NCBI RefSeq assembly: GCF_037095755.1
Contig: NZ_JBAWKJ010000001.1
Location: 186,001-250,000 of the forward strand
DNA: 64,000 nt
Direction of reading: 5' to 3'
From: Sphingopyxis sp. CCNWLW2
GTDB taxonomy: Bacteria > Pseudomonadota > Alphaproteobacteria > Sphingomonadales > Sphingomonadaceae
Each line of letters opens with the position of its first letter. Within the stretch, counting starts at the first letter, position 1. Below the pieces are notes generated by a model that saw nothing but the letters and a program-made list of their open reading frames with translations, was not told where the DNA came from and ran no database searches. Below are positions 7,868 to 15,764 of this stretch, piece by piece. The translations under genes were made by a program, and so were the position numbers.

Positions 7868-9646
7868 ATGAGCGACACGGGCAAGGACGACACGATCGAA
7901 ACGCCGAATCCCTTCATGCCATCCGCCGACGACATGCAGCATTGGGCGAGCGTGATCGGCCGCGCGCAGCAGATGATGCTCGAATATGCGCTGGGTCAGG
8001 CGAACGACGGCAATGCGAGTGCCGCGGCGCTGTTCGACCCCGCCAAATGGCTCGACAATCCCGCAACGAAGCTGTGGACCGAACAATCGTCGAAGATGTG
8101 GGATCAGGGCGTCGCCTTCTGGACCTCGCTCGCGAGCATCGGCCAGCCGATCGCGCCCGACGCGCCGGCCGAGGGCGCGAAGGATCGCCGCTTCACCGAT
8201 GCCGAATGGACCGCCAATCCGGTGTTCGCGATGATCCGCCAGACCTATGGCCTGCTCGCCGAACAGATGCTCGCGACAACGCGCCAGTTCGAGGGGCTTG
8301 ACCCCGCGGCGCGCGCGAAGATGGAGTTCGCGGCGAAGGCGATGGCCGATGCGATGGCGCCGACAAACCTCGCGCTCACCAATCCCGAGGTGATCAAACG
8401 CGCGGTCGAAACGCGCGGCGAAAGCCTGCTCAAGGGGCTCCGCCACATGCTCAACGACCTGTCGCGCGGGCAATTGAGCCATGTCGATCCCGACGCGTTC
8501 GAGGTCGGGGTCAATATCGCGACGACGCCGGGCAAGGTGATCCACGAGACCGACCTCTACCAGTTGATCCAGTACACCCCGACGACGAAGGAGGTTCTCG
8601 CCGTCCCGCTCCTCATCTTCCCGCCGTGGATCAACCGCTTCTATATCCTCGACCTCAACCCTGCGAAAAGCTTCGTCGCCTGGGCGGTCGAACAGGGATT
8701 GTCGGTGTTCGTCGTGTCGTGGAAATCGGCCGACGCGTCGATGAGCGAGATCGTCTGGGACGATTATGTCGCGGCGCAGGTCGATGCGATCGACACGGTG
8801 CGCGACGCGCTCGATGTTCCCGCGGTCCACACGATCGGCTATTGCGTTGCGGGTACGACATTGGCCGCGACGCTCGCGATGCTGTCGGCGCGCGGCGAAG
8901 CCGAAAAGGTCCAGTCGGTGACCTTCTTCACCGCGCAGGTCGATTTCGAGCAGGCCGGCGACCTCAAGATGTTCGTCGACGACAGCTATCTCGCGCTGCT
9001 CCAGCAGCTCTCGGCGCCGGGCTTCCTCGACGGGCGCTATATGGCCGCGACCTTCAACTCGTTGCGCGGACGCGACCTGATCTGGAATTATGTCGTCAGC
9101 AATTACCTGCTCGGCAACGACTATCCGCCCTTCGACCTCCTCTATTGGAACGGCGACACGACGAACCTGCCCGCGAAGTGGCACCGGCAATATCTGGTCG
9201 ACCTCTACCGCGACAATCGCATGGTGATCCCGAACAGCCTGTCGGTGATGGGCACCCCCATCGACCTCAGGAAGATCGAAACCCCCGCCTATATCCAGGC
9301 AGGGCGCGAGGATCATATCGCGCCGCTCGCCAGCGTCTGGCGGCTGATGGACCATCTGTCGGGCCCCAAGACCTTCCTGCTCGCGGGCTCGGGCCATATC
9401 GCAGGAGTGGTCAATCCGCCTGCCGCGGGCAAATATCAATATTGGACCGGCGACAGCAGCGCCGCGACGCTCGACGATTTTGTCGCGAGCGCGAGCGAGA
9501 CCAAGGGCAGCTGGTGGCCGCACTGGATCGACTGGATTGCGCAGCGGGATAGCGAAAAAATCCCGGCGAAGGGCGCGCGCATCCCCGGAAAGGGCGCCAA
9601 AAAGGCCATTGAGGACGCCCCCGGCCGCTACGTCAAACAGCGGTAA
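7868..9646 (+). CDS. phaC: Class I poly(R)-hydroxyalkanoate synthase
   Basis: A 592-residue enzyme that polymerises (R)-3-hydroxyacyl-CoA into PHA at the granule surface. The N-terminal PhaC domain (about 60-230) precedes an alpha/beta-hydrolase core. The lipase-like box GYCVAG holds catalytic Cys326; the Asp and His partners lie in GREDHIAP and GSGHIAGVVNPP. FPPWINRFYILDL is the conserved segment ahead of the core. Length fits class I, which needs no PhaE or PhaR partner subunit. AGGAACG lies ahead of the ATG. A phasin gene with its own promoter follows. Confidence 0.97.
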   Translation: MSDTGKDDTIETPNPFMPSADDMQHWASVIGRAQQMMLEYALGQANDGNASAAALFDPAKWLDNPATKLWTEQSSKMWDQGVAFWTSLASIGQPIAPDAPAEGAKDRRFTDAEWTANPVFAMIRQTYGLLAEQMLATTRQFEGLDPAARAKMEFAAKAMADAMAPTNLALTNPEVIKRAVETRGESLLKGLRHMLNDLSRGQLSHVDPDAFEVGVNIATTPGKVIHETDLYQLIQYTPTTKEVLAVPLLIFPPWINRFYILDLNPAKSFVAWAVEQGLSVFVVSWKSADASMSEIVWDDYVAAQVDAIDTVRDALDVPAVHTIGYCVAGTTLAATLAMLSARGEAEKVQSVTFFTAQVDFEQAGDLKMFVDDSYLALLQQLSAPGFLDGRYMAATFNSLRGRDLIWNYVVSNYLLGNDYPPFDLLYWNGDTTNLPAKWHRQYLVDLYRDNRMVIPNSLSVMGTPIDLRKIETPAYIQAGREDHIAPLASVWRLMDHLSGPKTFLLAGSGHIAGVVNPPAAGKYQYWTGDSSAATLDDFVASASETKGSWWPHWIDWIAQRDSEKIPAKGARIPGKGAKKAIEDAPGRYVKQR

Positions 9647-9687
9647 TATCCCGCGAATATATTGCCTTCGGGCCGGCGCTCGAACTA

Positions 9688-9708
9688 TTTTTGTGCACCG
9701 CACAAAAA
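9688..9708. promoter_or_regulatory. Phasin promoter dyad 1 (candidate PhaR site)
   Basis: Perfect 9-3-9 inverted repeat TTTTTGTGC-ACC-GCACAAAAA just upstream of the candidate -35 of the phasin gene. Its core TTGTGCACCGCACAA resembles a second dyad at 9739-9753. PHA-responsive PhaR repressors of alphaproteobacteria bind TGC/GCA-rich dyads at phasin promoters, so PhaR is the natural candidate; this is inference. A weak terminator for phaC is an alternative reading. Confidence 0.55.
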
Positions 9709-9713
9709 TTCTC

Positions 9714-9742
9714 TTGAAATCGCCGATCGCCTCCTATATTGT
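9714..9742 (+). promoter_or_regulatory. Candidate sigma-70 promoter of the phasin gene
   Basis: TTGAAA (9714-9719) fits a -35 box; TATATT (9735-9740, 15-nt spacer) or TATTGT (9737-9742, 17-nt spacer) fits a -10. It lies between two dyads, 28 nt or more before the phasin ATG. Confidence 0.5.
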
Positions 9743-9753
9743 GCAGTGCAACA
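9739..9753. promoter_or_regulatory. Phasin promoter dyad 2 (candidate PhaR site)
   Basis: TTGTGCAGTGCAACA, a near-palindrome of TTGTGCA-G-TGCAACA, overlaps the -10 and expected transcription start, which is where a repressor would block initiation. It matches the core of dyad 1 in most positions. Confidence 0.55.
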
Positions 9754-9769
9754 TAAAGGAGTTGTCCCG

Positions 9770-10507
9770 ATGGCTACCAAGATGGATAGTGCCGAAAAGG
9801 CTTTCGAAGCCGCGACGCTGGAAACCCCCGCCAAGCCGGTGGCGACTCCGGCGGCCCCGGTTGTTGCTGCTCCGGCAGCCGAAAAGACCGCGACGCCCGT
9901 GAAGACCAAGATCGTCAAGGCGAAGGCCAAGCCGGTCCAAAAGAAAGCCGCAAAGCCGGCAGCAAAGAAGGCCGCTCCCAAGACGGCTGCGAAGACCATT
10001 GCACCCCAGACCAAGGTCGCGCCGAAGCCGGTCGCTGCCGCCACCAAAGGATTCAAGACCATGAACGACACCGTCAAGAAGTTCGCCGACGAAGCGAAGA
10101 CCCGCGCCGAAGCCCTGACCGCCGACTTCAACGAGAAGGCCAAGGAAGCGATGAGCAAGACCAGCAAGCTTGCTGAAGACGCCGTCGAATTCAACAAGGC
10201 GAACGTCGAAGCGCTTGTCGAAGCCGGCAAGATCGCTGCCAAGGGCATCGAAACGCTCGGCCAGGAAGGCGTGACCTATGCTCGCAAGAGCTTTGAAGAC
10301 ACGACCGCCGCGCTGAAGGGCTACACCGCCGTCAAGACCCCGGCCGACTTCTTCAAGCTCTATGCCGAAAACAGCAAGAAGGCGTTCGACGCCGCTGTTG
10401 CGCAGACCTCGAAGACCAGCGAACTCGTCGTCAAGCTGACGAACGACAGCTTCGCGCCGATCTCGAACCGCGTTTCGGTCATCACTTCGAAGATGAAGGC
10501 CGCCTAA
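9770..10507 (+). CDS. Phasin family protein
   Basis: A 245-residue granule-associated protein. The N-terminal third (about 15-90) is an Ala/Lys/Pro-rich low-complexity tail; the C-terminal two thirds (about 95-240) form the amphipathic helical phasin_2 domain (KKFADEAKTRAEALTADFNE, ALVEAGKIAAKGIETLGQEG, FKLYAENSKKAFDAAVAQ). Phasins coat PHA granules and control their size. The basic tail could also bind DNA, as in PhaM/PhaF-type granule proteins (inferred). The ATG at 9770 follows AAAGGA; upstream in-frame codons run through the promoter dyads and are not coding. A strong terminator follows at 10580. Confidence 0.92.
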   Translation: MATKMDSAEKAFEAATLETPAKPVATPAAPVVAAPAAEKTATPVKTKIVKAKAKPVQKKAAKPAAKKAAPKTAAKTIAPQTKVAPKPVAAATKGFKTMNDTVKKFADEAKTRAEALTADFNEKAKEAMSKTSKLAEDAVEFNKANVEALVEAGKIAAKGIETLGQEGVTYARKSFEDTTAALKGYTAVKTPADFFKLYAENSKKAFDAAVAQTSKTSELVVKLTNDSFAPISNRVSVITSKMKAA

Positions 10508-10579
10508 GGGCTTTCACCTTCTTATTGTTGGCGCGGGCACCCTCCCCCTCCCCTCCCCGCCTGCGCCGACACCCCAAGG

Positions 10580-10616
10580 CCGCTCGCTTCCCCCGGGAAG
10601 CGGGCGGTTCTTGTTT
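10580..10616 (+). terminator. Rho-independent terminator after the phasin gene
   Basis: Stem CCGCTCGCTTCC / GGAAGCGGGCGG (12 bp with one T-G pair) around a CCCG loop, followed by the T-rich TTCTTGTTT. It lies 73 nt after the phasin stop, separating it from clpS. Confidence 0.8.
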
Positions 10617-10705
10617 GCGGCCACCCGATCCGGCTGGCGAACAAGAGGTTAAAATCCGCGACCGCGCCTCTTGCGCTTCGCCCGCGGCTTGCGATATTCC
10701 TGCCC

Positions 10706-11071
10706 ATGATGTTTCCCGTTTCGACCACCCAGCCTGTCCGCGCCATGGCGGACAAGGACGATGGCTCGCCCGGCACCCCCGGCGTCGGCATCGCGACGCG
10801 TACACGCGCGAAGGCCAAAAAGCCCTCGATGTACAAGGTGCTGCTGCTCAACGACGATTACACGCCGATGGAATTCGTCGTGATGGTGCTCCAGCGCTTC
10901 TTCAACATGGACATCGAACAGGCGACGCAGGTGATGCTGCACGTTCACCAGCAGGGCGTCGGCGTGTGCGGTGTGTTCAGCTATGAAGTCGCCGAGACCA
11001 AGGTGAACCAGGTGATGGACGCCGCCCGGCAGAACCAGCACCCGCTGCAATGCACGCTGGAAAAAGCCTGA
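10706..11071 (+). CDS. clpS: ATP-dependent Clp protease adaptor ClpS
   Basis: A 121-residue N-end-rule adaptor that hands substrates with bulky hydrophobic N-termini to ClpAP. The core is unmistakable: [20 protein letters not shown] (about 43-62) with the Asn-Asp pair of the N-degron pocket, and [15 protein letters not shown] (about 77-91). The first 40 residues are a charged flexible tail, which in ClpS reaches into the ClpA pore. The start may be 10706, 10709 or the ATG at 10745; none has a strong SD. No clpA follows, so the partner is elsewhere. Confidence 0.95.
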   Translation: MMFPVSTTQPVRAMADKDDGSPGTPGVGIATRTRAKAKKPSMYKVLLLNDDYTPMEFVVMVLQRFFNMDIEQATQVMLHVHQQGVGVCGVFSYEVAETKVNQVMDAARQNQHPLQCTLEKA

Positions 11072-11072
11072 T

Positions 11073-11564
11073 CTAACTCGTTCGCGAGACCTGCTCGGCC
11101 CTGAGCGCCGGCGACGGTTCGCCTTTCAAATCGCCATAGCCTAGCTCCGCGCCGCACCCCGGACAGATTTTCGCCGTCCCGACATCGGCGCCGCACGCCC
11201 GATGGACATAGCGGATCGCGGGCCCGTCGCCCGTTTCGCCCGGCGCATAGGCCCAGCGTTCGGACCAGTTGCGCATCGCGTACAGCACATCGAACAGCGC
11301 CTTGCCCTTGTCGGTCAGCCAATAATCGTGGCGTAACGGGCGGTCGCTGTAAGCACGGCGTTCGGCAATCTCCTCGGCAACCAGCATCTTGAGCCGCGCG
11401 GAGACGAGTTGCGGCCCCAGCCCCGTGTTCGCCGCGATCAGTTCGAAGCGCCGCCGTCCGAAGAGCAATTCGCGCAGGATCAGCAACACCGCGCGGTCGC
11501 CGAGCAGCTCGGCGGAGCGGCCGACGGGGCAGAATGTGTCCGACAGATCCGCGCGTTTGGGCAT
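11073..11564 (-). CDS. HxlR-family winged-helix regulator with C-terminal zinc ribbon
   Basis: A 163-residue regulator. The HxlR core (about 8-95) is clear: TFCPVGRSAELLGDRAVLLI, then FELIAANTGLGPQLVSARLKML as recognition helix and DYWLTDKGKALFDVL as wing. A C-terminal tail has HRACG and CPGCGAEL, a likely zinc ribbon that is common in a subset of the family. The ATG at 11564 follows AGGAAGGGG; an in-frame start at 11615 would translate part of a REP element and is rejected. It is divergent from the SDR gene, whose promoter holds a perfect 17-bp dyad, so it probably represses that operon and responds to electrophiles or a metabolite (inferred). Confidence 0.9.
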   Translation of the reverse strand: MPKRADLSDTFCPVGRSAELLGDRAVLLILRELLFGRRRFELIAANTGLGPQLVSARLKMLVAEEIAERRAYSDRPLRHDYWLTDKGKALFDVLYAMRNWSERWAYAPGETGDGPAIRYVHRACGADVGTAKICPGCGAELGYGDLKGEPSPALRAEQVSRTS

Positions 11565-11580
11565 GCGCCCCTTCCTGTTT

Positions 11581-11659
11581 TCGTCATCCCCGCGAAAGCG
11601 GGGACCCAGTGGCACCCTTGCTTGCCCAAACTGGGTTCCCGCGTTCGCGGGAATGACGA
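11581..11659. repeat. REP-like inverted repeat in the hxlR/SDR spacer
   Basis: Arms at 11581-11609 (TCGTCATCCCCGCG...) and 11631-11659 are reverse complements with a few differences, around a 21-nt loop. Same family as 5126-5201. It lies between the HxlR start and the SDR promoter, so it may affect transcription from either side. Confidence 0.8.
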
Positions 11660-11675
11660 GGGAAAGAAAAATCTC

Positions 11676-11703
11676 TTGTCACTATGATTATCATAGTTAC
11701 TAT
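11676..11703 (+). promoter_or_regulatory. SDR operon promoter with an embedded operator
   Basis: TTGTCA (11676-11681) and TACTAT (11698-11703) make -35 and -10 boxes with a 16-nt spacer. The perfect 8-1-8 palindrome ACTATGAT-T-ATCATAGT (11681-11697) fills that spacer. A dimeric repressor bound there would block RNA polymerase; the adjacent HxlR protein is the obvious candidate. Boxes and palindrome are seen directly; the repressor assignment is inference. Confidence 0.7.
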
Positions 11704-11726
11704 CGGTTGCAAGAGGAGAGTCGCTC

Positions 11727-12458
11727 ATGCCCAACCCCGCAGCTGTCATTATCGGAGCCGGAGACGCCACCGGCGGCGCCATCGCCCGCGCCTTTGCCGC
11801 CGAGGGGCTCACCGCCTGCGTCAACCGCCGGACACGCAACGCCGACCAGCTCGAAGCGCTCGCGCAGTCGATCCGCGACGAAGGGTATCAGGCGCGCGCC
11901 TTCCCCGCCGATGCCCGCAACGAGGATGACATGATCGCGCTGTTCGATCAGGTCGAGGCCGAGGTCGGCCCGGTCGAGGTCGCGGTGTTCAACATCGGCG
12001 CCAATGTGAACTTTCCGATCACCGAAACGACGGTGCGCGTTTACACCAAGGTCTGGGAAATGGCGTGCCTCGGCGGTTTCCTGATGGGACGCGAAGCCGC
12101 GAAACACATGGCGCCGCGCGGCCGCGGCACGATCATCTTCACCGGCGCGACCGCGAGCCTGCGCGGCGGATCGGGCTTTTCCGCTTTCTCGGGTGCCAAA
12201 GGCGCGCTGCGTATGCTCGCCCAGTCGATGGCGCGCGAGCTGGGGCCGCAGGGCATCCACGTCGCGCACACAATCATCGACGGCGCGATCGACACCGATT
12301 TCATCAAGGGCCGCCATCCCGATTTCGACAATGCCAAGGCGCAGGACCTGATCCTCAATCCGGCCGCGATCGCCGCCAATTATGTGGTGCTCCACAAGCA
12401 GCCGAAAAGCGCGTGGACGCACGAACTCGACCTCCGTCCCTGGGGAGAAAAATGGTGA
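11727..12458 (+). CDS. SDR-fold protein lacking the catalytic Tyr
   Basis: A 243-residue Rossmann protein of the short-chain dehydrogenase family. Seen: nucleotide loop IIGAGDATGGAIARAFA (8-24), structural FNIGAN in place of NNAG (about 89-94), and active-site Ser region TGATASLRGG. The usual Tyr-x-x-x-Lys reads SAFSGAKGALR, so the catalytic Tyr is Phe while Lys is kept. Ordinary alcohol dehydrogenase chemistry is therefore doubtful; it may have another redox or binding role. RBS AGAGGAGAG precedes the ATG. Its last codons overlap the start of the HCCA-isomerase-like gene, forming a two-gene operon under the putative HxlR operator. Confidence 0.85.
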   Translation: MPNPAAVIIGAGDATGGAIARAFAAEGLTACVNRRTRNADQLEALAQSIRDEGYQARAFPADARNEDDMIALFDQVEAEVGPVEVAVFNIGANVNFPITETTVRVYTKVWEMACLGGFLMGREAAKHMAPRGRGTIIFTGATASLRGGSGFSAFSGAKGALRMLAQSMARELGPQGIHVAHTIIDGAIDTDFIKGRHPDFDNAKAQDLILNPAAIAANYVVLHKQPKSAWTHELDLRPWGEKW

Positions 12459-13054
12459 CCAAATCGCTCGAACTCATTTTCGATTTCGGCAGCCCCAATG
12501 CCTATCTTTGCATGAAGGCGCTGCCCGAACTGCTCGACCGCACCGGCGCCGACCTGGTCATCACGCCCTGCCTGCTCGGCGGCATCTTCAAGGCGACGGG
12601 CAACAAGGCGCCGATGGTGCAATATGCCGACGCGCCTGCGAAGCTCGCCTATGAAAACCTCGAAATGCGACGCTTCATCGATAGGCACGGCCTCACGAAA
12701 TTCCGCATCAACCCCCACTTCCCCGTCAACACGCTAACGATCATGCGCGATGCGATCGTCGCCGAGGATGAGGGCACGCTCGACGACTATGTCGACGCGG
12801 TGAACCGGGCGATGTGGGAGGAAGGGCTGAAAATGGACGACCCCGAGGTCATCGCGGCATTCCTTTCGGCGAACGGCTTCGACGGCCCCGCGATGCTCGC
12901 GCGAACGCAGGAGCCCGAGATCAAGGCGAAGCTGGTCCAGAACACCGACGCAGCGGTCGCACGCGGTGTGTTCGGCATTCCGACCTTCTTCGTCGGCGGC
13001 GAAATCTTCTTCGGCAAGGACCGGCTCGCGCAGGTCGAGGAAGCGCTCGCTTAA
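12452..13054 (+). CDS. 2-hydroxychromene-2-carboxylate isomerase-like (DsbA fold)
   Basis: A 200-residue thioredoxin-fold protein of the kappa-GST/NahD type. LELIFDFGSPNAYLCMKAL (about 5-23) has the F-x-S-P-x-A-Y start of HCCA isomerases; FGIPTFFVGGEIFFGKDRL near residue 180 is the cis-Pro loop. These proteins isomerise 2-hydroxychromene-2-carboxylate in naphthalene catabolism, often with glutathione, but many homologues act in uncharacterised detoxification. The ATG at 12452 overlaps the SDR stop by 7 nt. No other naphthalene genes are near, so an aromatic or electrophile detoxification role is only a guess. Confidence 0.85.
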   Translation: MVTKSLELIFDFGSPNAYLCMKALPELLDRTGADLVITPCLLGGIFKATGNKAPMVQYADAPAKLAYENLEMRRFIDRHGLTKFRINPHFPVNTLTIMRDAIVAEDEGTLDDYVDAVNRAMWEEGLKMDDPEVIAAFLSANGFDGPAMLARTQEPEIKAKLVQNTDAAVARGVFGIPTFFVGGEIFFGKDRLAQVEEALA

Positions 13055-13971
13055 GCCTGCGCTGCGGGCTGTGACGGTCGCCCGGCGACCAATATGCCGG
13101 CGACGATCAGCGCCAGCCCGATGATGTGGAACAGGTGCAGCATTTCGCCAAGGAACAGCATCGCCAACCCCGCACCCATTAGCGGCATCACATTCATATA
13201 CTGCCCCGTCGCCGCCGAGCCGATCAGTTCGACCCCGCGATTGAAGAAGAGATAGGCGAGGAAGGATGGAAAAACCGAGACATAGGCGATCGCCAGCGCG
13301 CTCCCAGCCACCGGGACGATCAGTCGGCCCGACGCAAGTTCGAGCGCATAGACCGGCACGATGACGACGATGCCGACCATGATCGAGGCCGCCAGAAAGC
13401 TGAGCGGATGGACCGGCGGCCGCCGGCGGAGCAGCACCGAATAGAGCGCCCACAAGATTACCGCGACGCCGATGATCGCATCGCCGATATTGAACCGCAT
13501 CGCCCACACTATCCCGGGATCGCCGCGGCCGATGATGATAAGCACGCCCGCGAGCGAGATCGGCACGCCCGCGACCTGGCGCAAGCTCGTACCGTCGCCC
13601 ATCACCAGCGCCCCGATGATCAGGATCAGCGCCGGCTGCGCCGACTGAATCAGCATCGAATTGAGCGCGGTGGTGCTTTGCAGGCCGGTGTAGAGCAGGA
13701 TGTTGAACGCGCCGATCGCCAGCGCGCCCAAGATCATGACGATCGGCCAGCTTGTCCGCAGTGCCGGCCAGTCGCGCCGGAGGTGCGGCCAGGCCAGCGG
13801 GAGCAGCAGTGCGAGCGCGATGGTCCAGCGCCAGAAGGACAGCGCCGCCGGCGGCACGAGGTCGCGCGCGGCGCGCCCGACGATCGAATTGCCCGCCCAG
13901 AAAAGCGCGGTGAGCGTCAGCAGCAGATAGGCCCGCGACCAGAGCGCCGCAGCCGGGCCGGCGTTTCGCAT
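13051..13971 (-). CDS. EamA/DMT family transporter
   Basis: A 306-residue inner-membrane protein with ten hydrophobic segments in two EamA repeats (about 12-140 and 165-300). LLTLTALFWAGNSIVGRAA is the typical first helix. Such proteins export amino acids, nucleosides or other metabolites; the substrate is unknown. Its stop overlaps the end of the convergent HCCA-isomerase-like gene by 4 nt. Confidence 0.85.
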   Translation of the reverse strand: MRNAGPAAALWSRAYLLLTLTALFWAGNSIVGRAARDLVPPAALSFWRWTIALALLLPLAWPHLRRDWPALRTSWPIVMILGALAIGAFNILLYTGLQSTTALNSMLIQSAQPALILIIGALVMGDGTSLRQVAGVPISLAGVLIIIGRGDPGIVWAMRFNIGDAIIGVAVILWALYSVLLRRRPPVHPLSFLAASIMVGIVVIVPVYALELASGRLIVPVAGSALAIAYVSVFPSFLAYLFFNRGVELIGSAATGQYMNVMPLMGAGLAMLFLGEMLHLFHIIGLALIVAGILVAGRPSQPAAQA

Positions 13972-14002
13972 GATGATTCCGGCTCCCGCTGCGTCCCAGA
14001 CC

Positions 14003-14036
14003 GTCCGTCATCCCGGCGCAGGCGGGGATGACGGAC
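14003..14036. repeat. Short REP-like hairpin
   Basis: GTCCGTCATCCC / GGGATGACGGAC, a 12-bp perfect stem around a 10-nt loop: a single-hairpin version of the repeat family. It lies between the starting EamA gene and the end of the DUF3011 gene, both on the minus strand. Confidence 0.75.
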
Positions 14037-14052
14037 CGGGATTAGCCCGACC

Positions 14053-15048
14053 TCAGGTAAAGTCGAGCTGGATGATCTCGCTGGGCGTCGCGCGGCAATA
14101 CATCTCGACCTGCTTTGCGCCGTCGGGATAGGTCGCGGTCATCGTCGCACGAATGCGCCAGCCGCCATTGCCCTGTTCGAGCGACACCAGCTTGTCATAG
14201 GACAGCCGCGTCCCGCCGGTGATACCGATCTGCCGCGCCGCATCGGTCATGCAATTCTGCACCGACGGCCGCGCCGCGCTCGGCAGGCCGCTGAGGTTCG
14301 CGCTCAGCGTCGCGGGCCCCTGCGGCGGATGCGTCGTCGCGCTTTCTTCGGTCGTGCCGTCGGGTTTCTTCTTTTTCTTGCTCGCGAGCAGGGCGAGCAG
14401 CCCGCCCGCAACCACGATGCCGCCTATGATCAGCCCGGTGCTCGGCCCTTTGTCCTTGTCTTTTTCGGGCGGCCGCACATTCCGGTAGCCATAGCCGAAT
14501 TCGGCGCGGCACCCCTTGTCGACCCAGATATAATCGCTGGTGTAACCCCATTGCCGCCCTGCGTTGCACTTGCCGCCGAGCCTGCGCGTGAGTTCGACGC
14601 GGTCATTCGTCCGGACATTGCACTGCTGATAATTGCGATTCCAAGATTCGCAGTTCATTATGCCCGCATAATCGTCGACCGGCTGCGGCAGCGGGGTCGG
14701 GTAGCCACCATCATTCGCATAGCCATAGCCGAATTCGGCGCGGCAGCCGCCGGTCACCCAGATATGGTCGCTGCCATAGCCCCAGCCGCGCCCGCGCGCG
14801 CAATCGCCGCCGAGGATGCGCTGGATTTCGACACGATTGTCCGTCCGCACATAGCAGCGCTGTTCGCGATTGCCGCGCGATTCGCAGCGGATCGTTCCGG
14901 CATAACCATAACCGGGGTCGGGTCGGGGCGGCTGGATCTGCGGCCCGCCGGTGGGCGGCCAGGGCCGGGTCTGCGCGGCGACGGGAAGCGTCAGCTGCGT
15001 TCCGACCAGTGAAAGCGAGGTGATGATCGCGACGACAGGATTCCGCAT
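14053..15048 (-). CDS. DUF3011 repeat protein with central membrane segment
   Basis: A 331-residue envelope protein. A signal peptide (about 1-25) is followed by two DUF3011 repeats (about 48-107 and 128-188), each with CES, a second Cys, and the ending IWV-x-x-GCRAEFGYGY. A charged stretch EKDKDKG leads to a hydrophobic segment (GLIIGGIVVAGGLLALLA, about 205-222), then KKKKK and a C-terminal domain (about 255-331) with a Cys pair. The pattern suggests a periplasmic Cys-rich domain anchored in the membrane with a separate cytosolic or periplasmic end. Function is unknown. GGGGAAAGAC precedes the ATG. Confidence 0.8.
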   Translation of the reverse strand: MRNPVVAIITSLSLVGTQLTLPVAAQTRPWPPTGGPQIQPPRPDPGYGYAGTIRCESRGNREQRCYVRTDNRVEIQRILGGDCARGRGWGYGSDHIWVTGGCRAEFGYGYANDGGYPTPLPQPVDDYAGIMNCESWNRNYQQCNVRTNDRVELTRRLGGKCNAGRQWGYTSDYIWVDKGCRAEFGYGYRNVRPPEKDKDKGPSTGLIIGGIVVAGGLLALLASKKKKKPDGTTEESATTHPPQGPATLSANLSGLPSAARPSVQNCMTDAARQIGITGGTRLSYDKLVSLEQGNGGWRIRATMTATYPDGAKQVEMYCRATPSEIIQLDFT

Positions 15049-15259
15049 GTCTTTCCCCTTTTTGACAATTGCTTTTCCGTAAAACGCAGCCCTTACGCAT
15101 TTCGCCTAAGCCGCCATGGTTTCACATTTCTGGCACCAACGCCATGAAGAAAGCGCGCGGCGAACAGGATGACTTAACCAATCATCGGGCTTTCCTTGCC
15201 GCCTTTGTTCGATTAGCTTTCGCCCCGGGTCGCGCCACCGCAACAGGGAGAGCCGACAC

Positions 15260-15721
15260 ATGACTACATCGATCATCGACGGACGCGTCGAATCCGCCGA
15301 GCTGCGGCGTGCACGCGGCGGCCTGTCCGTCTTTCGCGCCATCACCTTTCAGCCCGACAGCGGGCCGACGCGCACCCTCCGCAATGCCGTCGTCAAACAG
15401 AATGTCGCCGACGAACTGACGCCCGGCACGCGCGGCCGCTTCTATCTCTACAATGCATTCGATCAGAAGGGCGTTCACGGCGTCCGGACGCCCGACGGCC
15501 GCGCTACTTATGGTTTCGCGACGAACAACCAGAAGCTTTTCCTGCTGACCGGCGTCATTTCCGTCGTGTGGATGACCTTGCGGATCGCGGTCGACGGCTA
15601 CGTCCCGGTGCTCGGCATATTGCTGCTCATTCTCGGCGTTGTCGGCTATATCTTCATGGGCAAGGGCGAACGTGAGGCAAAGGCTCAGTTCGATGGCGAC
15701 GGGAACCATCATCCCACATAG
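15260..15721 (+). CDS. Hypothetical two-TM membrane protein
   Basis: 153 residues: a soluble N-terminal part (1-88) rich in beta-like segments, then two adjacent helices (about 92-111 and 115-134) and a polar tail. I do not recognise a family. CAGGGAGAG precedes the ATG. The 210-nt stretch upstream, shared with the divergent DUF3011 gene, holds no clear promoter or other gene. Confidence 0.75.
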   Translation: MTTSIIDGRVESAELRRARGGLSVFRAITFQPDSGPTRTLRNAVVKQNVADELTPGTRGRFYLYNAFDQKGVHGVRTPDGRATYGFATNNQKLFLLTGVISVVWMTLRIAVDGYVPVLGILLLILGVVGYIFMGKGEREAKAQFDGDGNHHPT

Positions 15722-15764
15722 CTAGTCGGCTTGCGCGGCATCGCGCATGCGCTAAAGACAGCCG

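Noticed and set aside
9688..9708. Rho-independent terminator of phaC
   Set aside because: The stem is A/T-rich and short in GC pairs, and the repeat resembles the second promoter dyad; operator is the better reading.
11565..11615. Extended N-terminus of the HxlR regulator
   Set aside because: The added residues are translated REP sequence; the ATG at 11564 has a clear SD and fits the family.
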